Origin: Heliopora coerulea
Lineage: Eukaryota > Cnidaria > Anthozoa > Scleralcyonacea > Helioporidae
Length of the DNA: 64,000 nucleotides
Direction: 5' to 3'
Assembly (NCBI GenBank): GCA_030142905.1
Contig: JASJOG010000017.1
Location: 1,860,001 to 1,924,000, forward strand
The translations under genes were made by a program, and so were the position numbers. The first letter of the stretch is position 1. Every line of letters begins with the position of its first letter. This document shows positions 53,770-64,000 of the stretch, one piece after another. The notes beneath the pieces were generated by a model that had not been told where the DNA came from, searched no databases, and saw nothing but the letters and a program-made list of their open reading frames with translations.

Positions 53770-55154
53770 ACGATTATTTTTGAACATTTTCCAGTATTTA
53801 ACAGGAAAGTGTTCATGCTCAATTATTTGAGAAGTGGGATAGCACACTCGTCGTCCAGAAGAGTTGTCCAGGCCATGACAGTCTTTAGATGCTTTCTCCG
53901 CTGTCCAGACAAAGATTTCATCGCCTCAATCAGGATTTTTTCCCTATGAAGTGTCGTCCCATTGAAGACGTTAGGATGTATTTTTGGCTCGAAACAAAAA
54001 TGCAAGGTAAACAGCCATCATGTAACTCGCTGCAAAGCTACTTGATTTTGGTCACCAAATTATCCTTCGGCAAAACAGTTGTTCGCTTCAGTCTTTCTTA
54101 CTTCGAGAGTGATTTGTGCATGATGGCCTTTACCGTATTCGACCAGTAATGTTTTTATCAGGATTTTAAAACCTCTCAAGAAAGTTTAAAGTCATCTTTG
54201 TGTAAATTTACCGTTGAACCCTTTGTATTGAGGTGCCACTGAATGCTTATTTAAAAATGCGCAAGAGTTGCAGGTTTGTACGCCATTTTTCTTTTTTATT
54301 GATGTTTTACCGTGGAAAAAGTACGCCTTTTACTTCCCTCTTCTCGTTCTTCTTTCGACAAAACTTGCACGAGGTTTGCTTGTCGTATTTTGTTTTATGT
54401 TTTGTATTTTCCGATTTTTGGTCCGCGATAAAAATGCAGAACTAATGCATTCATGTTTTCTTTATTTCGTCCGTTTCGTAATTCGTTTCATCTTCGTCAA
54501 CAAAGTGTTGTACCTCCAGATGAATACTTAGCATAAATCTTCTTCATAGCACTTCTAATAGACATTTTTAACCAGCTTTGAGATAATATAGAATTTATTA
54601 GTTTTTTATAACAAAAAATATCAAAAAAAATTTTCACTCATGAGCTGTCTGTGATGCTGATATCCTACCAGTAACCTTTGAGAATGGTCCAATTTTAAGA
54701 CGGAAAGCCTAGCTATCTAATAAAAAATCTTTCTTTAAAGCAAAATGAGTGAAAAGTTTGATTGGAAAACGACTTGAAATATCTCAAGATCGCAACTAAT
54801 ACAGGGTCTTGCTATGAACATCCATTGATAAGCAGGGGAATTGTCAGAATGGATCGCTCATCATTTATTAAACGGTTAAAGGTTATTCTCACCAAACGTT
54901 TTGTTTTAATAAAACAGAATAGAAATTTTAAACGTAAATATGAAGACAGGCAGTTTAAATGTAAAATAATTTCCAGTTTGGGATGTTAATATTTGTGGCC
55001 AAATATCGCGTTTTCTTTATTGCATTACCTCTTCCAGTTATAGTCAGGAGGATTTGTCTTTTTGACAACTTTGAAAAATTATCAATGTTAATTGGATTCT
55101 CGAGAGATGTATTGGAAGGGTGGGCGAGGGTTTGTTGCGTACACGTATTTCTAG
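53770..55154 (+). repeat. Left arm of a ~1.4 kb inverted duplication
   Basis: Runs in the opposite sense to 62611-64000. Shared tokens include tgcgcaagagttgcaggttt, ttttaccgtggaaaaagtac, tcgacaaaacttgcacgagg and gtttgcttgtcgtattttgt. Arms differ by scattered substitutions and small indels. A minus-strand frame (53823-54005) with PNVFNGTTLHREKILIEAMK is conserved in sense with the other arm's frame (HPNVFNGVTFHSEKNPD), hinting at a former coding function that I cannot identify. The other arm runs off the window. Confidence 0.85.
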
Positions 55155-56800
55155 TTATTGCAGACCCACAGCAGTCTCACCTTACTAAGAACCTCAACAC
55201 CATAATTTATTATATGCTTCTTACCAAAGTAATATTGTTCCAAATGTTTTTTTTGAGTTTTTTCCCCAAATTAACTTTAATTTTCTGAGAAAGTCGCCTT
55301 ACACAGAAGCCATTAGCAATTTATTGAACCTATTTGAGGAATAACAGTTACAGTACTTTGGTGCATAATGATTGAACCATATATCAAAATTTAGATTAAT
55401 TTTTGTGGTATGGTTTAGTTTTTCTTTAATTCAAAGCACCTCTTACTCAGAGTCGCATGCATGTTCAGTTACCTTTGCAGCTGACGAAGTTTTGTCAAAC
55501 ATGACAATTTGGTAAGATAACTTCGATGGTAACTGAGCATGTTATTCCTGTTAACTGTTATTCATATAGGCTTAATAAATTGCTAATGGCTACTGTGTAA
55601 GGCAACGTCCTCAGGAAATTAAAGTTATTTTGGGGATAAAAGCCATTCAGTAGTTGTCATGAGAAAACTTAAAAACTATAAAAACATTTGGAACAACATT
55701 ACTCTTGTAAAGTGGTTGAATTTATCTTTTCATTATTTCCACACCTCCTTTATTTATTCGTTGTTGTTTTTTTCGATAAAACACCCTTGTCTGTTGCCCC
55801 TAAACTGTGTTTTACCAGTTAATAAAACTGCTATTCCCATATATTCTTTACTTTGGGTAAGAAGCATATAATAAATTATGGTGTCGAGGTTCTTAGTATG
55901 GTGAAACTGCTGTGGGTCTGCAATAACTAGGTGACATACTGTCTGTGTAGGAAGGATAGATTTTTAGGCTTGGGTTGATTACAGTAAGTAGCAATTATGT
56001 ACAGTAAGGCTCAAACAGAACTGCAACAAGTGGGTGATTGCATGAAACTTTTGGGACAAAGCAGCTACATGCACTGGTAAAGTACAGTTGTTCCATCATA
56101 AACAGTAGCTAAATATGAATTATGTAACGATCAATAGCATGGAAATAGAATTAAGATATTTTCCTTAAAGGATCTTTTACTTTAATTATTTTTTGATAAA
56201 GATTTTAGGTGTCAGTTCACTGTTTTGTATGTAGTTAGCAAATTCATAACAACGAATAAAGAAAGTAACGTTCCTCATGCTTTTGGTTACTCTGTCGGTG
56301 AAACGTAAGACAGTTTACTAATTAAAGGGCAAGCAAATTGTCGTCAAGTAGGTCCGTGCGAAGAAATGGGCGCGCATGAGTCATAAAGGAATTCATTCAT
56401 ACTCTCAGTCGAATATACAAGTTGGCCGAGCAAAGTCACACACCACAGACACAGTGCAAGGTCAGTGAAACGACCGAATACATAATTGAAAAGCTAAGGT
56501 CTTCAATAACAACGTCCAGAAGCCATAATCCGTCGGATGGCCAATTTCGTCCAAATTTTTTAACAAACGCGTCGTCTTTCGGAATCGGTATTTCCACTTA
56601 GCTCGTCCGCGTTGTTGAAAACAATCCTGTACCACAGTATCTCGTGAAAAATAATGAAATAATTGCCAATTACGAGCTGATCACGTATGTATTTGGTTTT
56701 GTTTATTGCACCAAAATTTCTTCCGATTCAATCGGTCAAATAAGGCCCAATTTCTGGAGTGGATTTTGACAGCCAGGTTTGACCTCTGCTATCTTCATGA
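55155..56800. other. No recognisable gene; diffuse inverted repeat
   Basis: Sequences near 55155-55350 (tattgcagacccacagcag, accttactaagaacctc) reappear inverted near 55560-55930, forming a ~770 bp foldback with no coding content. Beyond it, AT-rich sequence without genes. Confidence 0.55.
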
Positions 56801-56829
56801 CAATCACGCTTTATTCAATGCTTGGTTCA

Positions 56830-57570
56830 CATACCAAGAAGTACTAAATAAGAGCGGATACCGCTACAACCTTTCCTATAGTGAAACTCCACACATACGA
56901 AAAAACCGGCCAAAGAACATCACGTGGTTCAACCCCCTTGTACAGTAAGAACGTAGCAACCAACGTAGCAAAATGTTTCCTCACCCTCATGGACCAACAT
57001 TGTCCCAAATCTAACCGACTCCATAAAATTTTCAATCGAAACACGCTTAAATTGAGCTACGGCTGCATGAGCAACTGCCGCAAAACGGTCACGTGCCCTA
57101 TGGATGGAAATTGCAACAATGAAAGCATCATATACCAAGCAGAAGTCACCACACCTAACACAAGAGAAACTTATATAGGACTTTGCGACACCACATTCAA
57201 ATTAAGATACCGAAATCACATATGCTCATTCAAGAACGAACAATATAGACATGCAACCGAGCTTAGTAAATATATATATGGAACTTGAAAGACCAGAATA
57301 TTAGGTACAATATCAAATGGAAAAAAGTCAAGCAAGCTAGATCATATTCTAATGTCAACAAGAAATGCAATCTATGTCTATGGGAAAAGTACTTCATCAT
57401 ATGCCATCCAATTATGGCCACACTCAACATGAGGAGCGAACTGATGTCATGCTGCAGACACTCATAGAAATTCTTACGAAATACCGCAATCACATAAATG
57501 CAGGCAACACGCTTTCTAGACAAACGAAAACATTGCGAACACACCATGAATTCTATTTTAATTGTAATTG
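56830..57570 (+). pseudogene. Penelope-like element, second family: thumb and GIY-YIG remnant
   Basis: Reads [16 protein letters not shown] and [10 protein letters not shown], then after a frame change at about 56937 [38 protein letters not shown], the cysteine-bearing hinge and [20 protein letters not shown] (GIY-YIG start), RYRNH, and after a second frame change near 57285 [32 protein letters not shown] and NMRSEL. This block order belongs to Penelope-like elements but is clearly distinct from the 30-33 kb family. 5' truncated, with at least two frameshifts. Confidence 0.8.
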
Positions 57571-57702
57571 AACACATTGTCGTAAGCTAAGCGAACGCAT
57601 CACGAACAGATCGTTTCACCAACTTTATGCTAATTTTACGGTAATTTTATCGTCTCATATTCCCAATGAATTTCATTGTAATTAGTTATTCTTGGCAGTC
57701 GC

Positions 57703-57732
57703 CTGATGATTGCTTCGCCAGAAGCATAAAAC
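57703..57732 (+). ncRNA. Hammerhead-ribozyme-like remnant after the second Penelope family
   Basis: CTGATGA, stem TGCTTC-gcca-GAAGCA, then TAAAAC where GAAAC is required, then tctgagtagcg. The stem is intact but the GAAA box is mutated, so it is probably inactive. Position about 130 bp after the reading frame fits. Confidence 0.5.
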
Positions 57733-57840
57733 TCTGAGTAGCGATTAAATGTTTTAAACAAGTTGTCGAGCTTTGTGATCCGATTTGTATATAGCTCTGG
57801 TATATCCATTGAGAACTCTTGCTGTTTGATGAGGTTCCCA

Positions 57841-57922
57841 ACCTATCTATCTACCTATCTACCTACCTACCTACCTACCTACCTACCTACCTACCTACCT
57901 ACCTACCTACCTACCTACCTAC

Positions 57923-57982
<60 letters not shown>

Positions 57983-58000
57983 ATATATATATATATATAT
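57841..58000 (+). repeat. (CTAC/CTAT)n and (TA)n microsatellite
   Basis: About 35 tetranucleotide units pass from ctat/ctac mixtures to pure ctac, then pure ctat, then (at)n. Open frames across it (YLPTYLPT, YLSIYLSI) are artefacts of the repeat. Confidence 0.95.
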
Positions 58001-58019
58001 ACATACAGACATAAATTAT

Positions 58020-58277
58020 TCAAAAACTACGAAAGTTTTTCTCCCTAGTCACCACGCGTGTAAAAAGACTCCACGCACGTCGAGATTAGTACCCACTCGG
58101 ACCTTCGACCCTCGTACCGCGCTTCGCGTGGTGGGCGAGGAGATCAACAAACAAAAACTGCTAAAATTTTTCTCCCAAATCACCACGTGTAAAAGGACTT
58201 CACGCACGTCAAGATTAGTATTCTCGCCCGCTGGGGCCTTCGGCCCTCTCACCGCACTTCGCGCGGTGGGCGAGGGG
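58020..58277 (+). repeat. Tandem duplication of a ~125 bp unit
   Basis: 58020-58142 and 58150-58277 share caccacg.gtgtaaaa.gact, acgcacgtc.agattagta, cttcg.ccctc and cgcggtgggcgagg at roughly 80 percent or better. The second copy has a ctggggccttcggccc insertion. Confidence 0.75.
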
Positions 58278-58660
58278 ATTATATTGACAAGAGTTGAGTG
58301 GTTGGTGAAATATTTTCAAGGTTTGTTGACGAGTAAAGTCATCAGGATTAAGATTTCTTTAAGGAGTTTGATTAGAGATACGGGGCAAAGAAGGGTGACG
58401 ATAATCTTTTTTCAAAGTAATCAGGTAAGAGTGATTGATACATCCATCCAGAACTGCTTGGTCCATGAGATTATATAATCCGTACGAAAGTAAACTAGAA
58501 GTGGCCGTTTGAAGAAATAACCTAAGCTTATATTATGGGGGTTGAGGATTTGAATGAAATATGCGATAAATAACTCGGCTTTTTATTATTTTGTTTTGAA
58601 AGATCTATTTAGACAAAGTTCTGTTTGCCTTTCTATCTACAAGTTGACTTCGAGTAAGGA
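58278..58660. other. No recognisable gene
   Basis: AT-rich sequence with no domain or repeat recognised. Confidence 0.5.
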
Positions 58661-58778
58661 AGAGCCCAGCAAATAGCTTTAAACATCATCACGGAAACAT
58701 ATTATTTTAGAAATATTTAATAACTAGCGTTTCGTTACATGTTTCGTGATGTTGTTTAAAGCTATTTGCTGGGCTCTT
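58661..58778. repeat. Penelope terminal-repeat palindrome (40 bp arms)
   Basis: 58661-58700 (agagcccagcaaatagcttt...) pairs with 58739-58778 (atgtttcgtgatgttg...gggctctt) with three mismatches. The sequence caaatagc/tgctgggc is shared with the 3' tail of the Penelope dimer at 33.24 kb, so these are ends of the same family. Confidence 0.65.
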
Positions 58779-59494
58779 AAATTCCTTACTCAGATTCGAT
58801 TTCCGCCTAGTGTTTCATTAGCAACAAGTTGACTTCTATGTTCTTTTCGTACTTTTCGATAAGTGTCTCAGGCATGGCCCAAAGTTAATAATATGTCCTT
58901 TGTCTCTTAATTTGTTTCTTTGCTGTAGCGTTTCCCTGATATTGTTGGATTTCAACCTTGAGGCTGTTAGACGTAAGATTTTGGTTTATTTTCTTGAAAC
59001 ATAACATTCAAAATATTCAATAAAGAGACAATTAAAAGCACCTAACGTTTTTGATACTAAAATTAGCAATATCAAAAATGTGCTAGTTTCACGACATTTC
59101 AGTATTATCACGATATAATTTCCAAGCTCGAATGACTCAATTCACTCTAAGGTGTTTTAAACCATTTACGCATAACTGTACGATTTAATGTATACAAACC
59201 AGATTTATAAACATACTTCAGTAGGTTTTCAACAGGATTTTGAATTGGTTGATTCATTAAAATTTGTTCAGAAGGGTTAATCTTAATCCAAAGGGTTAAT
59301 CTTACCGTCATAACCACGGTCATCATAATTTATTACCGTTTCTTACACATACCAGTCGTATTGTATTATCATACGTCTTAACAAGATTTTTGTAAGGGAG
59401 GAACTAGGCGGAACCACATTCAAAGTATAAATATTGAAGCCCAGCAAAGTGCGCGAAGTAAAGCCATAAACAAAGAACAGTTTCAAAACATTTA
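58779..59494. other. No gene; Penelope-end-like words at both edges
   Basis: ttccgcctagtgtttc at 58800 and actaggcggaacc at 59405 are inverted with respect to each other and resemble the tail of the 33 kb copy. Between them the sequence is AT-rich and unassigned. Confidence 0.45.
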
Positions 59495-59859
59495 ATGGAT
59501 CCAACGTTTCGTTGCTTAAATTTCTTGTGTTTTACAGATTTATGTGCCTATGCCGTAGCGCGTCGAATGTCGGTCAAACAAGCCGGCTTTTACACACGCG
59601 AGTTTCAGATCATCTCGGTATCTCTGCCCCTACTGGTAAAAAGTGTGCTGGTTCCTCTCTCTCAAGTATTCTTTCACACCACCTCGAAACCGGACATTCC
59701 GTTACACTTGAGGATTTTCAAATACTAACCTCGGGTTCTTCACCACTAGATCTTCTTACTAGGGAAAGTCTACTTATTAAGAAACTCAATCCGTTGCTTA
59801 ACGCAAACCTAGGCTCTATTTCTCTTTCTTACTCTAATTCTTATCATCACTTTTCTTAA
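59495..59859 (+). pseudogene. Penelope-like GIY-YIG C-terminus, same family as the 30-33 kb dimer
   Basis: Reads NVGQTSRLLHTRVSDHLGIS, LSSILSHHLETGHSVTLEDF and LLTRESLLIKKLNPLLNANL, collinear with the C-terminal ~90 residues of the dimer's protein (RNLHTRICEH..GIS, RETGHPISFDDF, TLTRESLLIAKINPSLN). Everything upstream of the nuclease hinge is missing. Confidence 0.85.
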
Positions 59860-59970
59860 TCGTTTTCCACTCTTTGTCTTTTCTTGCCACAACCTATCCA
59901 CGTCATTGCCATTTATGAAAATAGCAACACTAGCCTATTTTTATCTGTTACTCTGTAATTTATTCATTCC

Positions 59971-59998
59971 CTGATGATGTTGCGCTAAGCAATGAAAC
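59971..59998 (+). ncRNA. Hammerhead-ribozyme-like motif after the 59.5 kb Penelope fragment
   Basis: CTGATGA at 59971-59977, stem gTTGCgctaaGCAAt, GAAAC at 59994-59998, about 110 bp after the stop codon. Core boxes are intact. The same strand and same relative position occur in the 33 kb copy. Confidence 0.65.
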
Positions 59999-60049
59999 TT
60001 AGGATCCATTAAATCTGTACAACGTAAAAAATCATTATTTAGGGCCCAA

Positions 60050-61109
60050 GTCGCTACTGCTAATCCTTGAACATCTAGCATAGTTAAAATAAGACATAGT
60101 CCTATTTTATCAGTTCTTCCAGAGTCTTGAATGATAATAAGATTTTTAGACTGTAAACTCAAACTTGCGTTTACAATTATATGGTCATACGAAAGGTAAA
60201 CAATAGGCAAATACTGCTGGACAAAAGCACCTACGATGTAATCATTTATTGTAAGTCTGTTTCGAAAAAAACGTGAATATTCAGCGATGTTAACTCTATC
60301 ATACATGTTTGTTTATTTCGTTATGTGATCTCTGTTGGTTTTTGATTTGTTCTTCTATTAGTTTTTTTGTTGTAATTCGTTGTTATGCGACAATGGTATG
60401 GATATAAGGGTTAAAATATTGTACATCTGGGACGAAAGTTGATAGTTGTGTATAAATGGGAGGAACTTGGGGCTCAAGTTCTTTCATTAAATCCAGGAAG
60501 TTGGTGTGCTGCACATTAGCAAAATTACATTTTATATCAAAACAACACAATTTGAAGAGAAACCATATGATGAACAAATTGTTTTCCTGTCAAAATAAAT
60601 AAATAAAAAAAGTTATTCATAATATTGGTTTTAACAAATTTTTTCACTATCGGTTTATTGAATCCATTATGCAAAAGCAATATGACCATACCTTATGTTG
60701 TCTATTACATATACTTGAGGACGCCAAAATGATCTAATATACTTTGTGTGACAGAGTTTTCTTTTTCCTGTATTTCTAGCTTAAATTTGCTGTAATTTTG
60801 AATCTCCAGAACGTGACCTAGAAATATCTTCTCATGATGCATGCTCTTAGACCCTCTGTGAGGACCACTTGAACAGCTCATCCACTCACTCTCTTGAAAA
60901 TTATTGGGGTACCAATACAATAATCAAGGAAAAATGTTGATGACCGCCTCCACACAATTTTCTATTTCTGGTATTGTAACACAAAATTTTACAAAACTAA
61001 GATTAAAAAGGTTAAGTACAGGTTTCTTGATCAACTTGACGATCAAAAGTTTGACATTCAAATTTTTCACTTGCTTGAATTCATGAATATCTTTCGCCCC
61101 CTTTGTCAT
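60050..61109 (-). other. Coding-like minus-strand tract, unidentified
   Basis: Successive minus-strand frames (60924-61109, 60705-60920, 60383-60577, 60050-60306) have protein-like composition, for example KLLIVKLIKKPVLNLFNLSF, GPHRGSKSMHHEKIFLGHVL and LIIIQDSGRTDKIGLCLILT. Stops and frame changes separate them and no family is recognised. It may be a decayed element or gene. The last frame runs into the hammerhead region, so its end is accidental. Confidence 0.3.
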
Positions 61110-61159
61110 GTCAATAACAAGAAGTTGTTCTTTAAGAAGTTCCTCTTAAAGTAGCAAAT

Positions 61160-61215
61160 CCCCCTCGAGCCAACATTTTTCAGTTGACTTGTGCAGTGTC
61201 AGATTATCATGAAAA
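61160..61215 (+). repeat. SINE family B body fragment
   Basis: Contains gccaacatttttcagttgac and gcagtgtcagattatcatga, the conserved body of the family. The tRNA-like head is missing. Confidence 0.75.
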
Positions 61216-61700
61216 AAAATTTCGTAGCAACATAAAAAGGGTTACTTTTATAACATTCGTTGAAATTCATTGAAGTTTGATTATTTTTATTCATTTCCCG
61301 AGGTTGTTTTTTCCCTAAGATTCTATAAGGTATTCATGCGGTTATCCAATGCAAAATAGTAATCGGACACATCGTTACGACTGGTTTAAACATAACCAGG
61401 CAGTGTCCAATAGTATACGCTCTAGGAAAGATAATTCTTTAAAGATGACAGAGGGATGAAATTCATGTTTTAACTTCTTTTTCCGGCAGATCTCCCTAAG
61501 ACGGCGAAAAATTGTGTGGCTGAAATTTCCCTTTCCGATGTATTACTAAAGTAGTACTGTAAGAAAATTGCTTTCCTTTGAAAGGAAAGAAGTTCAAAAA
61601 TTCTCAAAACTATCTCTTGCTACAAACCACCTTCAATGCGTTCATTATATTTCCCTGAAGATTGGCATTGACGAATAATTGTACAGCAGTTGCAAGCGTT
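61216..61700. other. Upstream region of the membrane-protein exon
   Basis: No coding frame or clear core promoter motif. Presumed promoter and 5' untranslated sequence. Confidence 0.4.
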
Positions 61701-61947
61701 ATGACTGAATCAAAAGTAGAGACTCCTTATGTTGTCGTAATTGACAGTCAGCCACCTCCTTTATCAACTCCTCCACCGCTTCCTCCAGCAAGAAAAGAAC
61801 CAAAGAATAAAGAAAAACGTAGTCCTACACAGATTATTGTGCTATCTTCAATAATCGGAATCTTAGTTGTATCTCTTTGTGTATTCGTGGCATTGTACAC
61901 CAGTGAAAATGAAAAATGCAACGACGAGAGTCAACGTCAAACTTCAG
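61701..61947 (+). CDS. First exon of a proline-rich single-pass (probably type II) membrane protein
   Basis: ATG at 61701 opens 82 codons plus one base, ending at a good donor (CAG|gtaagc, phase 1). The TTG at 61662 upstream is not a plausible start. The product has a short N-terminus (MTESKVETPYVVVIDSQ), a proline run PPPLSTPPPLPPA (18-30) that could bind SH3 or WW domains, a basic stretch RKEPKNKEKR (31-40), and one hydrophobic helix at about 45-66 (IIVLSSIIGILVVSLCVFVALY). Basic residues before the helix and no signal peptide imply a cytoplasmic N-terminus and extracellular C-terminus. This layout is common in TNF-ligand-like and other type II proteins, but the ectodomain lies in exons not seen here, so the family is open. 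Confidence 0.55.
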
Positions 61948-62610
61948 GTAAGCAACACAATCATTTCTTGAGGTTAGACTATTACTCCTGCCTGTCTATG
62001 GCAAATGTAAGCTTTACAATTCCGCCCCGTTATGGGTCAAATTTGAGTTCTTGAGGAGGACGGATCAGGGATACTGAAACGCCGTAATGTTTTTCCATAC
62101 AAAGTCCGTTTTTTGGAGCTTTCCAGAAATATACGGTATTCGAATGATTTCGTTAAGTTTCCATAGGTTGATAGATTGACAGACAAATGCATTAGAGATA
62201 AATTTATGATAGATATACTCCTTTGAGAACTATGACCAAAATAAACAACAAACTCATTGCATGGAAGACTAACTTATCGTCAAACAGCTTTCAAATTTGA
62301 ATATCTCTTTATCCCCTTTCGATCGCTGCAAAGCTGCGTGTGACAGTACAGGGTGAAGCGGCCTTAAAACACAAGGGAAATAAATATTATTTATTAAAGA
62401 GCAGGAAGGTATCTGGCTGGGAAATATAACAATATATACTCGCCATTTTTTCAGGAGTTCTTATAAGTTTATCTACATAAATGTAAATATGGTTCTGTAC
62501 ATGGATTTCAATAGGTCGTTATTAATGAAAGACAGATGCACATAAGGGGTTACTATAACAGTAAACAAATCACAGCTCTCTGAGTCGTAAAATAAAGATG
62601 GTCAATGGTA
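61948..62610 (+). other. Start of the intron of the membrane-protein gene
   Basis: No second exon with matching phase was recognised before the inverted-duplication arm begins at 62611. AT-rich without other features. Confidence 0.45.
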
Positions 62611-64000
62611 CTAGAAATACGTGCACGCAACAACCCCTCACCCACCCTTCCAACATATCTCTCGAGAATCCAAGTAAGAATGATAATTTTTCAAAATTCT
62701 CAAAAAGACAAATCCTCCTGACTATAACTGGAAGAGGACATACAATAAAAAAAATCCACACAGAATTTGGCCGCAAATAAACAACAATCCAAACTGAAAA
62801 TTATTTTATATTTAAACTGCTTATAGTCATATTTACGTCTAAAATTTCAATTCTGCTTTATTAAAACAAAAAGTTCGGTGAGAATAACGTTCAACGGCTT
62901 AACAAATGGTAAGATGTCCATCCTTACAATTAAATTACTAAACAACGAATGATAGGATCAATAACCTGAATTATTTGCGGGTTTATGGTAATTCGTGTCA
63001 TTTTCAAATTTGACTTCTCACTCATTTTGCCTTAAAGAAAGATTGTTTTATTAAATGACCAGACTTTCCGTCTTAAAAGTTGAGCATTCTCATAGGTTAT
63101 CAAAGGGATACCAGCATTACGGACAGCTCATGATTGAATATTTTTCTGACATTTTTTGACTTAAAAAATTGATAAATTATACGTTACCTCAAAGTTGGTT
63201 ACAAATGTCTTTAAGATCTGCTATGATGAAGGTTTATGCTAAGTATTCACCCAGACGTACAAGACTTTGGTGTCGAACATGAAACCAATTACGAAATCGA
63301 CGAAGTAAAAAAGAAAATATGAATGAATTCTGCAGTTTTATCGCTGACCAAAAATCGGAAAATACAAAACATAAAACAAAATACGACAAGCAAACCTCGT
63401 GCAAGTTTTGTCGAAAGAAGAACGAGAAGAGGGAAGTAAAAGGCGTACTTTTTCCACGGTAAAACATCAATAAAAAAGAAAAATGGCGTATAAACCTGCA
63501 ACTCTTGCGTATTTTCAACTAAGCATTCAGTGGCACCTCAACACAAAGGGTTCAACTGTAAATTTACACACAGACGACTTTAAACTTTCTTGAGAGGTTT
63601 TAAAATCCTGATAAAGACATTATCGATCGAATACGGTAAAGGTCATCATGCACAAATCACTCTTGAAGTGAGAAAGACTGAAGCGGACAACTGTTTTGCC
63701 GAAGGATAATTTGGTGACTAAAATCAAGTAGCTTTGCAGCGAGTTAATTGGTGGCTGTTTACTTTGCACTTTTGTTTCGAGCCAAAAATACATCCTAACG
63801 TCTTCAATGGGGTGACATTTCATAGCGAAAAAAATCCTGATTGAGGCAACGAAATCTTTGTGTGGAAAGCGGAGAAAGCATCCAAAGACTGTCATGGCCT
63901 GGACAACTTTTCTGGACCACGAGTGTTCTATCCTATTTTTCAAACAATTGACCATGAACACTGTCCGGTTAAATACTGGAAAATGTTCAAAAATAATCGT
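62611..64000 (-). repeat. Right arm of a ~1.4 kb inverted duplication (cut by window end)
   Basis: Inverted relative to 53770-55154. Opens ctagaaatacgtgcacgcaa and still matches the other arm at the last base of the window, so the duplication extends beyond it. A minus-strand frame at 63620-63961 aligns with the plus-strand frame at 53889-54149 (DCMxxFTVFD ends). Confidence 0.85.

Noticed and set aside
57763..58478. Two overlapping frames with YLPTYLPT/YLSIYLSI repeats
   Set aside because: They arise from the CTAC/CTAT microsatellite and then run into unrelated sequence.
61662..62054. 130-residue frame starting at TTG and ending past 62 kb
   Set aside because: TTG is not a credible animal start; the ATG at 61701 and the donor at 61948 give a better exon, and residues after the donor do not look like protein.
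1..64000. CRISPR array, prokaryotic defence system or phage
   Set aside because: No regularly spaced direct repeats with unique spacers, no ribosome-binding-site-led operons, and abundant spliced and retroelement sequence.

Overview
This is a eukaryotic, metazoan-type nuclear window: low GC, long non-coding stretches, GT-AG introns and a dense, layered load of transposable elements. Penelope-like elements with GIY-YIG endonuclease domains, tRNA-derived SINEs, a THAP/TTAA transposon, a CR1/L2-like LINE, a copia element and hAT/pogo-like MITEs together suggest a cnidarian, probably an anthozoan such as a stony coral. The taxonomic call is inference. No ribosomal RNA, functional tRNA, CRISPR array or prokaryotic operon is visible.

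Region by region. 0-12 kb is almost gene-free: SINE copies, a decamer microsatellite framed by inverted repeats, a clean hAT MITE and two copies of a ~210 bp MITE. 12.4-15.4 kb holds a decayed LINE on the minus strand. 16.4-18.9 kb holds wrecked Penelope elements with hammerhead-ribozyme-like motifs in a palindromic terminal repeat. 19.2-19.9 kb is a MITE ending in TA. 20.8-21.8 kb is an intact, single-exon gamma-glutamyl hydrolase gene. 23.46-28.74 kb is a complete Kolobok-like DNA transposon with TTAA target duplications and 17 bp terminal inverted repeats; it carries a decayed multi-exon THAP transposase and, convergent to it, an intact three-exon gene for a protein resembling the P2X7 ballast domain. 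29.9-33.3 kb is a head-to-head dimer of two nearly identical Penelope copies inside one 12 bp target duplication.

The main host gene runs from 36.86 to 45.92 kb on the plus strand in two exons separated by a 7.4 kb intron. It encodes a ~561-residue DRE-TIM metallolyase-like protein (isopropylmalate synthase / HMG-CoA lyase superfamily) with a C-terminal EF-hand. The active-site DNSLRE motif is in the small first exon and the HxH metal motif is in the second, so the second exon alone would miss the catalytic motif. 46-49.3 kb holds a hairpin and two MITEs.

49.65-53 kb is a decayed copia retrotransposon fused to a scrap of gypsy reverse transcriptase and interrupted by a SINE palindrome with a 14 bp target duplication. 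53.77-55.15 kb and 62.61-64.0 kb are inverted copies of one unidentified ~1.4 kb sequence. Between them lie more Penelope remnants (56.8-57.6, 58.66-58.78 and 59.5-60.0 kb), microsatellites, and at 61.7 kb the first exon of a proline-rich, probably type II, single-pass membrane protein.

The three host-type genes (gamma-glutamyl hydrolase, DRE-TIM/EF-hand protein, membrane-protein exon) show no functional link to each other. The rest of the window is mobile-element history.
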